Assembly (NCBI GenBank): GCA_905221605.1
Contig: CAJNDS010002841.1
Location: 62,001-126,000, forward strand
DNA: 64,000 bases
Direction: 5' to 3'
Origin: Symbiodinium natans
Taxonomy: Eukaryota; Sar; Dinophyceae; Suessiales; Symbiodiniaceae
In this document: positions 47,301-59,697 of the stretch, one piece after another
Numbering within the stretch: the first letter of the stretch is position 1
Layout: every line of letters begins with the position of its first letter
Position numbers and translations under genes: made by a program
Notes under the pieces: generated by a model
Seen by the model: only the letters and a program-made list of their open reading frames with translations
Database searches by the model: none
Told to the model about the DNA's origin: nothing

Positions 47301-49610
47301 GTTCATCCAAGTTTCCTCGGCCACCACCTCTGCATCGTGTAGTTGCCTAGCCTGCCACAACCATGTTCAGAAGAAGCATCCCTTCATTGATTGTCACGTT
47401 GCACCTGCTCCCCTGTGAAGTCGGCGGTTGTCTTCTCAGCAGATTCCTAGAGAGATAGCCTACTGTGACCACATGTCGAAACATTACCAGTGATCTGTCT
47501 TCACGATAAAACGGCGCCGATTCTCCCAGACGTGCATCACGGTGGCGGTGAAACCCCAAACATTGTAGACCATAACTTTTCTAACATGAATGAGAGAATG
47601 GGATACAAGGGGAGCCGCAAGCCACGGAAAATCAGGCAGACCAATCCACCGCAACCCGGAAGGCCTATCTGGACCAGCCGGAAATCCTTGAGGACCCCAG
47701 CAGTCTACTGGTGTACTGGCTGGTTCATGGGCGTGATAATTAGTAAACAAATCCGTGTGAAAATATCTCTGATATTCACACATGTAAAGTTTCCAAGATA
47801 TTCAGTAGCGAGCCCACAAAAGGGCAAAAAGGTAAGGAATAAGAGGAATGAACTTCAGTGATCCATGGGTTTGATCATGTCAACACTTTCCAGATCCTCG
47901 TTCGTTTATTACTAGACACACACACAGACGATGAGGATGGTGTCCGAAGTATCCTGAGAATCCAACTTTCCTGTTTTTTCAAGGTGACATGTATGCCAAG
48001 CTCAAACTGTGACCGAAGCGCAAGTCTCACAAAGCAGCCAATCCAAGGCACAAAAAGTTGCAGACTTGGCGGGTGTTTCGGGATTGCACAGCGAAGATAT
48101 GCGAAGATATCACAGGATGCGAACCATGCACAGCTTGCATGATGACCATGAAAACATTCAGCAGGTACACAAGATGGCGTCCCATCTTGCTTCCTCGGCA
48201 ACTGCAGCCAGCTTCGTCGGGCAGGCAACTGCAGCACCGTCCTGACCCCCTGCATGAAATGAGTTCAAGCTTCAATGGCAGTCAAGTCCTCCAAAAGTCG
48301 TTGGCTTAGAATCAGGGCTTACACACACACAACTGTTCATGCTATGAATGCTTTGGGTCCTGGGATGAACGAAATGAGAGTGATATGAAACTGGTGAAAA
48401 GCTCTAAAGGACATGGTAGTTACATGCAATACATCTACAAAGCACACATGACAACGACAACAATTTATAGGGAGGTCTGCTGTTTGACAGCTATGGTTCT
48501 TTGATTGATGTGTGCTCCGGAGGAGCACGCTACCTTGCAAGGAGACATAGCTTTTCTGCCACGCCATGTCTTTCAGAGGGAGTGTTTAAGCCGCGAGAGT
48601 GACGCACTGCGGTTGCAGCCTCATCATGAACTAATTTTTGAGGGTGGAGAAGACGGCCATTCAAAGTCCCTGAAGTCTTGACGGGTGCCCGATACACGCA
48701 CCGCACCCATGTCCTTCAACTCTGCCACCTCTTGCTCCAACATCATCAGAAGAACATTGTCTGTGTACTGCATTTCACCTCTCAGGGCATGTGTGCATGC
48801 AGCTTGCAGTCAGCTCTAAGAATCTGCGGTGGCACAACGAAATCGCTGCCACAGCAAGTTTCGCGTCCAGGCCACTGAACTCATCTTTAAGCTCGGATGC
48901 CTCCATTTGTGCCTCGACCTGAGCAAACATTGCCGAAACATCGCTCGGCAAGGCTGCAGGAGACCGCGAGCGAAACACAGCATACCACCATCACGCTGAT
49001 ATGTGAAGTTCACAGCTCGGGCCGTGGCCAGCGACTGCATGGCCTTCAACTGCTCCTCTTCGGAGGCCATGAGCTTTTCATTCATCGCTTCCTGGAGCAG
49101 GCGGAAAGCGATTGCAGGAGACTGCGTGGCACAAACTCAAACGACAACCTCAGGACGACAGCTCCCGATCCTGATTCTCTAGGGCAGAGACGTACCTGTC
49201 CTGCATAAGGGTATGGTGCAGCGCAACAAAAGTTCGGGTCACCTTCGACTTCATAAACAAAAATCCCAGCACGCTTGTTTCAAACAGGGCTTCGCGCCGT
49301 CCTGGAAATTGTTTGCTCGGTCTTGGCGGGCCTAAGATGAAAGCAACACAGTTGTGTTGGGGAGGTTCCCAAGATTTAAAACTACGAAGCATTGATAATG
49401 GTTCCAAATCACATCAGCCGTGCGCTGGGCTTCTTCCTTCTGCCTGCCCGTCGCAATGAAGTGTTTTTGGCATTGTTGCGCTTTGCGAGTTGGTTCTTGC
49501 ATGCAAAGCGCCTCTCGGCGTTGGCCAGCCGCTTCTCCAGCTCCAGGACGAGGCTCCTTGTGTCGCGATCCACACTGCCCGCTCCTCGCTCAAGCGCCTG
49601 CCCACGCTAG
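44352..49610 (-). CDS. Long coiled-coil protein, multi-exon
   Basis: I do not recognise the family. A series of minus-strand exons reads as heptad-like charged helix: 49497-49610 (RSLVLELEKRLANAERRFAC), about 49000-49085 (MASEEEQLKAMQSLATARAV), about 48840-48950 (VSAMFAQVEAQMEASELKDE), 47189-47276 (LQRCEDLRMRLDAASEAKIQ), about 46975-47095 (DLENRVQALRLELREGHLAD), about 46870-46945 (EERGKIQETMRGEVERLR), about 46715-46800 (LEDERSRTRQIIDEGQLEMM), about 46485-46565 (LQHLESTREAELVEARKELA), about 44920-45080 (DLVASVARMQDRLIEEADGN) and about 44430-44660 (FFEKSVRDLEAERRVDVWEL). Such a protein is likely a scaffold, cytoskeletal or basal-body component; that is inference from the coiled coil alone. Phases were not all resolved. 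The 49.1-49.4 kb piece and the ends are uncertain. Confidence 0.6.
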
Positions 49611-49989
49611 ACAGATGATGCCACAAGTGCCTTCCAATCTTCTGGGTTCTTTTAAACAACGAATCTCATCTCAATTTGTTCTCAACACGTGGAAGACACT
49701 GAAGACATTGTGGATCGCCTGCTTCCACATCAGCCGTTCAGATCGCACTGCTCTTGCCCATCCTGCAACTCGATGGTCCTGCGTTACCTTAGGTTGCCAC
49801 ACGACAACATGTCTGAACAATGGAAAGTTTTACACTAAATTTGAACCAACCTGACATGCACGATCTACCAGCCAGGCACGGTTGGATCGTCTTCGCTTAC
49901 CAAGAGGCTGGATTTGTATATACCTTGCCAAAATCTTCCATGAACTCCATCAGCGCTATGCCTTGAATGATTGTTGAATGTATTGTGGG

Positions 49990-52490
49990 TCTTGCAAGGT
50001 CTTGGCCTTTACAGGGCCTTGTTGATGAGCCTCAGATACCACACAGTCAAAGTATGCCAGGTTGCTTATTGCAGGCTTCCCCTGAGCTACGCAGAACAGC
50101 AGATGAACTTCAATGCTGCCACCTGACGGTTGGAGAACGATTGAAATGAGGCAAAAACTGAGAAACTCACAAACCATCCACTGATTCCCTTAAACCGGTG
50201 TCCTGTGAAAACATCTCGAAGAAGCCAAGTCAAATAGGAGCCGTTGACATCTCCCGGCTCGCCACTTCTCCATGACTTGACCAAGCTGCGCATGTGGTAG
50301 ACCTCAACGTGCAAAACGTTCAACAACTTGGCGACTGCGAATGAAAAGAAAACAAATCAAGGCAACACCAAAACTAGCAGTCTGTGCAGTCTGTGCAGTC
50401 TGTGCAGTCTGTGCAGTCTGTGCAGTCTGTGCAGTCTGTGCAGTCTGTGCAGTCTGTGCAGTCTGTGCAGTCTGTGCAGTCTGTGCAGTCTGTGCCTGGC
50501 GGAATTTTCGGCCGGGAAGCCCCTCTGTAGCGGTCATAGCCTTCACGAAGCTGGACAAGACCCTTATCCTCGCAGGAATGAATGAACGAACCAAGTCGAT
50601 GTACATTCGATGTGCTCTGGCAAGGATCACAGGCTCCTCTGCCAAACAATCCATGACTGCTGATTCCAGAAGAACAAAGCGTCCGTGGAGACCCCATCCC
50701 TCGTAGTAGTCTGCCTAACAAGGCTTCATTTCGAACGAGCTGCCTTGACAATTTCGTGTGCCTGGCTGCCTGGGTGACATCCATGATGAAAACAGTGCTT
50801 CCTTGATGTCGCTTCTCTGGATCTCGACGTCTTTGGGCAGCTTCAATGTACTTCATGAACTCCTTGGACATGGCGTCCAAGAATCACAGGCAAATCATGA
50901 ACAAGACAAGCACTGCAAATTGCCCACAGATTCCGAGAGCCCACCCACTCAGCCCTGCTTTCATACCAGCAACATCAGCAGATGTAGCGCTGGCAGTTCG
51001 CACACCTGAGAAACGGCACTTGTTGACTTCATCAGTTGAAGGACGCCGTGACTTCGTGATAAGCTCATGCAACGTTCCAATGGGCCTTCGACCACTACAC
51101 CTTGTGGTAAGTCCATCAACCGTGCAGCTTCTGGAGAATCGGCAAGAAGGTCCACAATCGTGTCACCAACAAGTTGAAAACACTGCAGCCTTCAAAGAAA
51201 GCACACTGCCCATGAAACTGCATCTTCGAATCTTCACATGTATCAAGAACCACTGCAGAGTAATTCTGCCTCATATGGAAAGTGTATCCAACAGCCCCGT
51301 TGGCACGATGACTGACCTGCCCGCGTGAGATCGTAAATATTGTGACTCGATGCGAACTACCTCCCGCAATGCAAAATGCAAAATGCGAAGGTAAACATCT
51401 GTCTGAAAGGTCTGCAATGGAGAGCAAACTGCACCCTCCAGCTTGCTGAGAAAGCCCCACATGACATTGTGTGCTTTTGTCTTAAGAGATCGTCATGGGC
51501 CCAAACTGCCTGGCGCTCATGCAACTCCGAGGCCAGCTGCCACACCGACGCCGCTGCAAGCCCTTCAGCTCCATCCATCAAGTCGCCCTGGGGCCAAGTT
51601 ACTTTGGCTTAGCAAGTGTCGCCCCACAAAACATTGCTCTCTTCCAACAATGCCTGCGCTCCATCAGTAACACCCGCCACAAGCAGAACAGCATCTGTAC
51701 CTCAGTTTCGCAAATGGGAAAGTGGCGTGCTCGCAAGAGTGTGATGAAACATTGCACCTTGGGCCCCTTGCCGTTCAATACAGCTTCCAATGTTGGAGCT
51801 AAATCGCACATGATCACATCCTCACGACTCAACAAGCCGACAGATGGACATACATGGACGTTGTCCATGTACTCAACGCCGACTAACGCTCTCTGCAAAA
51901 CGCGTTTGCTAGATCCAATATCCTCGTTCGTGGAATCAGGGCCATGGACCATATCTGCACGAAACTCCCTGGGCGCATGGGTTGCATGAGGATACGCTGC
52001 ACTACGATGCTCTGATCTCGGCACTGGCAATTCACTGAAACATCCGACCTGGCCCGCAAAGCTTTCGGATCTTTGACTTCCACAAGGGTGCCCACTGCAA
52101 TGACATCCGGACTTTTCTCGGCATAATCCTCATCACGATGTGCAGAACTCTCCAGAGATGGAAACAAAACCGCAGAGGAACACCCAAAAAAATCTACGAC
52201 TTTTCCTGTTGACCTCTTGGTTGTTCGGCAACTGTTTCGAATCGAATGGGAAAACAATAACCGAACGGAATGTGCACGGTTTAAACGGCAGATGGTCTGT
52301 CCTGCCATTCTTCGTCCCACACCCAGGGCGACCCAATTTTGACGGAACATCGCACCTGAAAAAAGGTCATGCGCCCAAATTCGTCTTAGTGCTTCGTTAG
52401 CCATTGGGGCAAGCTCCTTGGAAGGCTTCAACAAGGCATCATCCATGCAGCGCGCGTCCCGAGCTACAACAATGCTTTCAGAATAACATA
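49990..52490 (-). CDS. Exons of an unidentified globular protein, possibly the 5' part of the coiled-coil gene
   Basis: Minus-strand protein-like segments: about 52375-52480 (MDDALLKPSKELAPMANEAL), about 52050-52125 (DYAEKSPDVIAVGTLVEVKD), about 51855-51960 (DSTNEDIGSSKRVLQRALVG), about 51470-51581 (MDGAEGLAAASVWQLASELH), about 50815-50880 (MDAMSKEFMKYIEAAQRRRD), 50500-50654 (AHRMYIDLVRSFIPARIRVL) and about 50175-50326 (DVNGSYLTWLLRDVFTGHRF). The middle ones are mixed alpha/beta in character. Several two-frame ambiguities remain (for example at 51.9 kb) and no family motif is clear. It runs in the same direction as, and directly upstream of, the coiled-coil exons, so it may belong to that gene. 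Confidence 0.45.
50378..50494. repeat. 9-bp minisatellite, unit CAGTCTGTG
   Basis: About 13 perfect copies. A 9-nt unit without stops leaves several frames open. On the minus strand it continues the frame of the exon at 50500-50654 as an (AQT)n peptide. Confidence 0.95.
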
Positions 52491-52499
52491 GCGTACAAC

Positions 52500-55000
52500 A
52501 TCTCAGGTCGTTGCAAACAATGGCAGGTCAAAACATGCTACCCATGCTTACCATTGAAGGACGACAGCTGTTAACATGGAACCTGATCAGAACATGTTGC
52601 TCGGCATCATAGACGCACATTGCTAGTGTAAGCGCACATTTTAACGTCGAACCCTTGCACAAGAAAAGACGACTAACCGCCTGCCAAGCGTACGCAAACA
52701 TCATGCAAAAAAAAACATGGATGAGGAATCCGAGAATCGATTGTCTTCTTTATTCAAGTTGAAGGCTCTCATACGCAAAAATATTGTGCCCGTTCATAAG
52801 GCTGAATATTCTGTACTTGTGCAAAAGAGATGGGAGTGACGTGCTAACTCAAAGAGCTTTGAAGAAAGAATCATCTCGGTAAAGGTTTGCGTTGCAGCTC
52901 AAATCCACTCGGACACAGTGACACAGTGCTTTTTCCGCGTAAGCAATCTGGGGTCGGCGAGTGGCGATTCGCACGACCGAAAAGTTTTGGTAAAAAACCT
53001 GGAAAGCGTCTCGCCTGCTTCATCACTGAGTGGAAAGGACCAAAAGTCCCTCCGCCGCGGCCCTGAGAGGAGCCAGCTGTTCGCGCAAGCCCGTGATCGC
53101 TTACCGGAGCACCAGGTGCTCCGCTACCATAAAAGTCGCGTATCCCTAGCACAAGGGAAATAAAGGCCATCGGCCACTGACTTTTCAGTCGCATGCTCGA
53201 GCAGTCCCGCCCTGCGGAAGGGCCGCGTACGACAAGTCAGAAAAAACATGGGTGCAATCTCTATTCTCACACGTTGAGGGGTTGAGGGTTTAAGGTTTAG
53301 GGTTTAAGGGGTCGAGGGGTTTATTCGAGGGTTAACCTCTGCAACAAGGTGCCCAAAAAAAGTGGAACCCTAATCCAGCAAACTGATCATACATGGGTTT
53401 CAAGGCTTGGGGTTTGGGCAGGGAGTTATGGGGGTTAAGAACAGGGGAATTCCCGGAGAGTACCCGGTAAGTAGGGTGCGGTTTCTTGGCCGCTAAACCC
53501 GAAACCCGAAACCCTAAGCCCCAAACCCGAGACCCTAAACCCGAAACCCATCTCCGCAAGCATGCTTCGAGATGCAGCCTTAAATGACAAGCAGTCACAA
53601 CGAGAAAAAGTGCCCGAACATCGCCTTGCCGCACACATCGCAGACATCATTTTCGCTTGCCGCACGCAGGAAGACAGATGTCTCCTTTCCTGTACGGCTC
53701 AGGAAGCAGTGAGGACAGACTACGCCGAGTTCACACAGCTAATGACGGCCAACCGAAAGCCATGACTGATGGACCAGAGCTACTGCCAGCATCAGGGTTC
53801 GGGGTTTTTGTAATTGAGAGCTTTTCCACTCCAGGGGATTCGACAGAAGCTTGGCAATTGCCCGGGCCTCACCCGCACATTGCCACGATTCCTCCAGATA
53901 ACCCCGACTGTTTCCCAGGTTCGAGTTCGCCGGTTTCGCGCTTTAAGGCGGAGGGCTTATCCCCCTGAATCTCCCAACACAAAAGCGGCAATGATCGCGG
54001 ACAAATTTCGATTCGAAAACATGTCTTGGTGGAAAGAAAACTTGCGCTAATCTAAACAGCGCGTTCCAACTGGAGACTTGCCGAACTGCGGCCACCTCCC
54101 AAATCCTTGCATGTGCACCCAGAACTCGCACGGCCTGACAGCACAACTTTACATCAAGTAGACAAACTTTGAAAAATCTGGATCGTAAAAAGCCGAAGGT
54201 CCCTCTGGTACCTTTTCCCTTGAAAGCACGAACCCAACCTATCTAAACCAAGTGCAGACACACTCTTTTTCACTCGCAGGCCTTGAGCCAAAAGTCACGA
54301 AGTGCGCAAACTAAACGAATTCAGTTGTGAGCTTAAACGAGCTTCAGAACACAGTTCCTACTCACTGCACACTCACTCAAAGCAGCGTATTGGGCAAAAA
54401 CATACTCGTATGATTTCCCAGGGAAATCATCGAAGCAAAAACATCGAGGATGGGGTCAAAACGATTCCCAATCACTCCGAAGCAAAACAAATCTATACAA
54501 GCTGATCCAAAATATGACAAAACCATCAACGATCAGCCACGATCTTCCACCCCCCGCATTTTGCTGAGGGTTCATGTCAAAGATCCGAAGTCCAAGCACT
54601 GCTCGGCACTTCAACGCTAAGGGGATGCCCTGGCCACATTCCATTGGTGCGTACTCGCCACCAAAACGAAACAAACGAGACACCAACCGATCTCTGACAT
54701 TTACTTAAACTCATGCAAGTTCCCACCATAAGGCATCCTGGGTCCAACTGGTACCCAAGAGTTCGTTGTCAAAAACACGAATTCAACTTGCATCCACCAG
54801 CACTAGACAGGGAGATCTTGGAAAGTGTCCAAGAGTTCGAGTGGGGCTTACTTGCCTGCTGCCGCTTCAGCGCTTTGGCAGAATGCCACAGCGTGCGAGC
54901 GGAAGCCCCTTATGCTCGTAAGGAAAGGAAGTTATCACTTTGAGAGCAGAGGGCTCTGGCTCTTTGGGTATCGATGGCAATACATCTTTTTCCAAAAGCT
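52500..55000. other. Region without a supported gene
   Basis: Moderately AT-rich in parts, with short ORFs on both strands but no family motif. It includes the telomere-like block at 53270-53555. Confidence 0.4.
53270..53555. repeat. Telomere-like block, G-rich then C-rich
   Basis: GGGTTTAAGG-type units at 53277-53330 face CCCGAAACCC and CCCTAAAC units at 53497-53550, with about 170 bp between them. Confidence 0.75.
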
Positions 55001-56035
55001 GTTAAGACTTTGCTCAGTGGGATGTCTCGATTGGGCAAGCCCTTTGCAAGCGGCCCAGTGCGCCGTAGCAGCGTCGTACCATTCTCGGCGGGCATGATTG
55101 GGCCCCGCATGGTTGGAGGTGCCACCAGCCGTTTCCAGTGGTCATCTTCAAAAGCGGGCAATCGAAAAGGAATGCAAACGTCCACTTCTCGCAAGACAGT
55201 GGTGTGCAGTTTCGCAAAGCGCCAGTCCCTTACTTGTGGCTCAGCATCCTCCATTGCATGCGGCTCCTGGCGTGGTTGCCTTCGACTGGGGAGGCGGCGC
55301 CAGAGGGTCGCTTGCTCCCTTCGCATGCGGCCCGGAGGTGTGCTAAATCGTTCGTGATGCATCCCTGGCTTGGGGCTTGGAGGACGGCGGAACACTCGGA
55401 GGTGGGGTTCTTGTGCGCGGAGCAGGGAGACGGGTCACTCTGCATGCTCGGAGCAGTGGGGTATCATGTCCTCCGCCTGCGGTTGGAGCAGGGTCTTACG
55501 CTGCACTGGAATGGACACGGGGGTCCCTGTACGGCAGCTTAAGGTTTGACGCTGGGGGGAGAAATTGCAACCCCAGCCTCCTCTCCAATGGGGCCGCTAT
55601 TTCCCTGTGAGGGGGCGGCGGCGGGCTGCCACACGTCCCGAGCCGCGCGCTGTCTTTGGGGCAGGCTTGCGCCACAACGCCGCCCATGCGCGGAAGGGGT
55701 GACAGGTTGGGGTTGCTTGGCACCCACGGACTTGTACTTTCTGCGGGCACAGGGCTGTTTCCCGGGGAGTCCAAGTCAATTGCCTTCTCTTGGAGAACGT
55801 TGCCAGCTCTTACTGGAACTGGACGCAGGCCTTGCGGGGCCTGCTCAATGCCCGCCTTGTGTTCAAAGGGAGCATCAACCTGCGGTGCAGGCCCTCTTTT
55901 TGGTGGTGCCAACAGTTTGGCGTCACCAATACTTGGCGGCACCGTCATTTGCCAGCGCCGCTTGATAGAGGGCACGCAGTACACTGCATTGGGCAGAGGC
56001 TCCAGGGTGAGTCCCTGGGCTTGCAATTCTGACAC
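54910..56035 (-). CDS. Uncertain minus-strand open frames downstream of the 388-codon ORF
   Basis: Two minus frames are open here: 55496-56035 (179 codons, proline-rich, with EKAIDLDSPGNSPVPAESTS) and 54910-55395 (161 codons, with VREVD-type and FEDDHWKRLV words). Plus-strand frames over the same stretch are also long (54974-55357, 55138-55542, 55656-56087), so strand is not certain. I favour minus because it continues the direction of the ORF upstream and of nearly all other genes. It could be the downstream part of a retroelement polyprotein; I found no catalytic motif to show that. Confidence 0.3.
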
Positions 56036-56915
56036 GGTGCCCCAATATCTTTTTTTTTGGACTGACGCCTCTTTACTACATCAGTAGCGCAGTAGGCCGG
56101 TCTTGTTGGGCTCGACATAACAGGTGAAACGAAGTCAGCGTGCTCAAACCACCAAACACACCACGCAACCACCCAAGAACCAAAGAAACAGAAGAAACAA
56201 AGCAAGCAAAGGCGCTGAACTACTAGGTAACCCCACGCACTCAGTACTCGAAGTCGTCGTTGAAGTCCCGGTGCAATCATACAGCACAGAGCATGCGGGG
56301 AATCGCAAATTGCGACACTGCCAGATTCTCAAAACCACCATCATGTAGCTACTGGTGCGACATCATTCGAATCGAACCGAGGTCATCACTCGATGGTCAG
56401 GATCACGTACCCATCGTCAAGGACAGATAACAGACCCGCAGTGGCAAAGGGATGTTACAGGTCAGACTCCCCAAAGGAGAGGAAAGACGTGCGTATGCCC
56501 CATGGTGGTCAGCCAGTGGGGACTTAACAGCAAGAACAATCAAGGCAAGACCGGCCCAGGGCACTCCATGGTGGTCAGCCAGTGGAGCAGCCCCGAGCGA
56601 AAGGTCCTCCGCTCACCCTGGCTTGCAGCTGCGCCCACCCGGATAGGTGTCCGCGCACAAGCAAAGTCTCATCAGACGGCCAGAGGGGAGGCCAAGCCTT
56701 CACTGCGTGAGTAGCTACAGCTACCGGGATCGGCGGAGGCGTAGGAATCGCCAACGGTGGAACCGATGGAGGCTCCGGAGTTCCAACCGGCTCCCCCGGC
56801 ACAATGTGGAGGTTCCAATAGTCGGCCCCCGTGATTTCCCGGGGCTCCGATGGCTTTCCCCGAAGCTCGTTGAGGATACTCCGCCCCATCCATCCCAGGT
56901 CCTCGTACGACTTGC

Positions 56916-58082
56916 TCAGGACCACCAAACCACCTGAGGAGGACGACTCCGACCATCCGGAGGTCGGGCTGCCGCCTTGGAGCGGGCAGCTTTTGTCGAC
57001 GCCCGATACTCCTCCATGGAGTAATGCTCCTTGGCTTCGTTCTTTATCACATTCCCAATAACTTCCCAGACGCACCTCTGGATCCACATCGGAGTGTTTT
57101 CCGACGTCACCCTTTCCGCATGGCCAATGTCGTACTTCTCGTTGTACTCCTGGTACAGGTTCACCAACCCAAGGAGGTACAGGGCAAAGGTGTGGCCCTG
57201 CTGAAGGTGGTACGACATAGGGAGCAGCTTGGGGTGAACGGACTTGTTCGAGGTCAAGGATTCTTGAAGTTGATCCACAACAATGGTAATGACCTTCAAG
57301 CTGCACCCAAAATCCACGGCCGACGCAGCCTGGGTAAGTTGGGAAAGGATATGCTCGTGGGAGTTCTCCAACTCGGTGGTCATACATCCCACCGATGCCA
57401 TCTTGATCGGGCGTTCGGGGTGTTCCAAAGGAGGTTCGCAAAGCAACCACCTGAGCTCTTGTTCCTTCTGAGGGAGACAACCATGAGCCCAGGGAACATC
57501 CTCGGTGGATCCATAAGGACAGAAGACGACTTCTCCATCTTCCAAAGGAAGGGCAGGCACGGCACTTCCCACCACCATTGCCTCCAAGTACCCCGGAACC
57601 GTCATAGCCTTGCTCAAAAGATTCAAAGGCTCGCCAATCAAATCCCTGCACAAGGGGATGGGCTGCTGCTCCTTTTTGTGCCACCAATAGGTCCAGCTTT
57701 GGCCCTGTTCGGCATACAGCTCTTCTTGTCGCCGCACAAACGTGCGCACTCGAGAGTGGCTGGCCCAATCGCCCCAAGAGTCCTCCTCCATATCGTAACT
57801 CTTGGTCGAAATCAAAGGAAATTCCCTCTCCATCGAGGGCAACATTCGAGAGCGGGCCGCCAGAGCAATTGACATACGTATGCCTTCTTTGCCCTCTCCA
57901 TGGCGCTGCTCTTCTTCGGCAGCTTCCATCCTGGCCCTTTCTCCCTCCTCGATCTCCTCTTGTTCTAGCCTTTCGGCTTCTGCAAGACGATGGTAAAACT
58001 CCGGTGTCGGTGACCGAGCCGGCGTAGGAGAGCGCGCAAAATGTTGAGGAGCGTCGTCCCCCGAGGCAGCACGCGCCCCCAT
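56916..58082 (-). CDS. Uncharacterised 388-residue protein, possible retroelement gag-like ORF
   Basis: The longest convincingly protein-like ORF in the window and intron-free. ATG at 58082-58080, stop at 56918-56916. Order: an N-terminal SPTP repeat (ARSPTPARSPTPEFYHRL), an acidic coiled segment (LEQEEIEEGERARMEAAEEE), then a globular part with many W, Y and H residues (WTYWWHKKEQQPIPLC, HPKLLPMSYHLQQGHTFALY) and a basic tail (KAARSKAAARPPDGR). A second minus frame is open over the whole region (56575-58458); its end past 56950 reads as a proline-rich extension (PEPPSVPPLAIPTPPPIPVA), so a frameshift or splice near 56940-56985 could join the two. An intronless ORF among intron-dense genes suggests a retrocopy or mobile-element origin (inference). 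No zinc knuckle or protease motif seen. Confidence 0.55.
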   Translation of the reverse strand: MGARAASGDDAPQHFARSPTPARSPTPEFYHRLAEAERLEQEEIEEGERARMEAAEEEQRHGEGKEGIRMSIALAARSRMLPSMEREFPLISTKSYDMEEDSWGDWASHSRVRTFVRRQEELYAEQGQSWTYWWHKKEQQPIPLCRDLIGEPLNLLSKAMTVPGYLEAMVVGSAVPALPLEDGEVVFCPYGSTEDVPWAHGCLPQKEQELRWLLCEPPLEHPERPIKMASVGCMTTELENSHEHILSQLTQAASAVDFGCSLKVITIVVDQLQESLTSNKSVHPKLLPMSYHLQQGHTFALYLLGLVNLYQEYNEKYDIGHAERVTSENTPMWIQRCVWEVIGNVIKNEAKEHYSMEEYRASTKAARSKAAARPPDGRSRPPQVVWWS

Positions 58083-58459
58083 GATTTCTACCAAAAGACA
58101 ATTGGGACAGTCCAAAATACTGTTCGGCCAAAGCTTGCTCCATGCGTTCAAAATCAACAAGTGCAAAACACCATGCCGAAAAACATGCCGCACCACATGC
58201 TAATAAACATGCCACAAAACATGCCAATAAACATGCCACCAAACATGCCAAGGGCCTTTCAACAGGCTTCCTAATGAGTTGAGGGGTTCGTTTGGGCTGT
58301 TCTTTGTGCACTTCTTTGGGCATTTCGGGCAATTTAAGGGTGTTCTCGGGCACTTTCGGGGTGTGTTCGGTGCATTCTTGAGGCACTTTAGGGACCACTT
58401 TCGGGGATACTTCGGCTCTAAGCCCTCGCAACAAGAAAGCAAACGGAGTCTCAAGCAAA

Positions 58460-59270
58460 GCATGCCGGCAATCACCGCTCTCTCTTCCTTGTGGCTTCTC
58501 GACTTCTTCCGCCTTCTTTCCTCCAGTCGTCGCTTTCTTGAGGATGCTCGGTCCTGGCTGGTAAATTGCGTGAGGGGGGGGGTCGGTCCCCCAGGATCCC
58601 CCGAACAGAGTGGGGCATGTCGACGGACAATGATGGGGGGAACTCGCAGGCTACAGTGTAGGCTACAGTGGCACAGGGGCAGTTCAAAGTTGGCTGTAGC
58701 ACGCACAAATGCACCCAAACGGACCCAAACTAAGCTCAATTGAAGTTCAATTATCTGAGTCATCTGGATCATCTGAGGCCTTGTTTTAAAACGCCCGGTG
58801 CTGACGCCGGCTGACTCCACATCGGCGGCAAGAAAAACAATAGCTACGCTGGCGAATATGTCAAATAAGGGGCCAGGGCAGCCCAGGCCAGGCCAGGCCA
58901 GGGGGCTGTTTTCAACTTTTCAGGAAGAAAAAACTAAACGGGGCCCAGGCCCAGGGGATAAGGCCGTTGGCCGTTGACGGTAATAACACACAAGACAAGC
59001 GGCTTAAGCAGCTTGAGGCGTGAGTCGGCGTGAGGTTTCGGTTTCGGGCTTTCGGGCTACGCTTGCACCGCTTGCGCGGCACAACACATAATATCACTTG
59101 TGACTTGTGCACCATTGTTTGTCTCGCGGCAGCACTGCGGCACCACTCTCGAGTCGCGCCGCGCAACGCCTTGGAAGAGTTGGCGAGCTGAGCAGCTGAG
59201 CTCGGCGCAGCACAGTCAGCACAGCCAGCACTACAGCACTGGTTGGGTTCTAGTTTACTCTACCACTCTA
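58460..59270. other. Stretch without a supported gene
   Basis: Open frames on both strands without motifs, a short CAGGC repeat at 58874-58911, and SV-like CAGCACAG words near 59208-59240. Nothing can be assigned. Confidence 0.35.
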
Positions 59271-59281
59271 TGGGCCGGCGT

Positions 59282-59432
59282 TTATTGTCTAGGGTTTATA
59301 GGGCTTAGGGAGTTAAGGGTTTAGGGTCTTAAGGCCCTAAACTCTAAGCCCTAAACCCTAAGGCCCTAAAGTTAGGCCCCAAGGTCGCCCTAAACCCTAA
59401 ACCCTAAACTCCTAAACCCTATAGGCCCTAGA
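59282..59432. repeat. Telomere-like block with a strand switch
   Basis: AGGGTTTAGGG-type units run to about 59326, then switch directly to CCCTAAAC-type units through 59430. The junction GGTCTTAAGGCCC is close to a perfect palindrome. Confidence 0.85.
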
Positions 59433-59697
59433 CGGGGAGTAGCAGTACGAGCAGTTCTATGTCAGGACTGTCGGCTGTAGGCTGTGGCTGTGGCTGCCAG
59501 ACTGCCCGGCTGCTGTACAAAAATCAAAGCCGCTGGGCCGCTGGGCTGGCTGCTTGCCAGGCGGTCCCAGTCAGGCTGGGTGAGTCAGGCGTCTATGTAT
59601 AGCGCTGGCCGCTGGCTGCTTGCCAGGCCAGGCCGGTGGTGAGTCAGGCGTCTATGTCTATGACTTGCGGTATCGCTTTGCGATTGGTGGCTTAGGT

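Noticed and set aside
57024..57872. 282-codon plus-strand ORF
   Set aside because: It is antisense to the convincing minus-strand ORF and has no protein-like motif order of its own.
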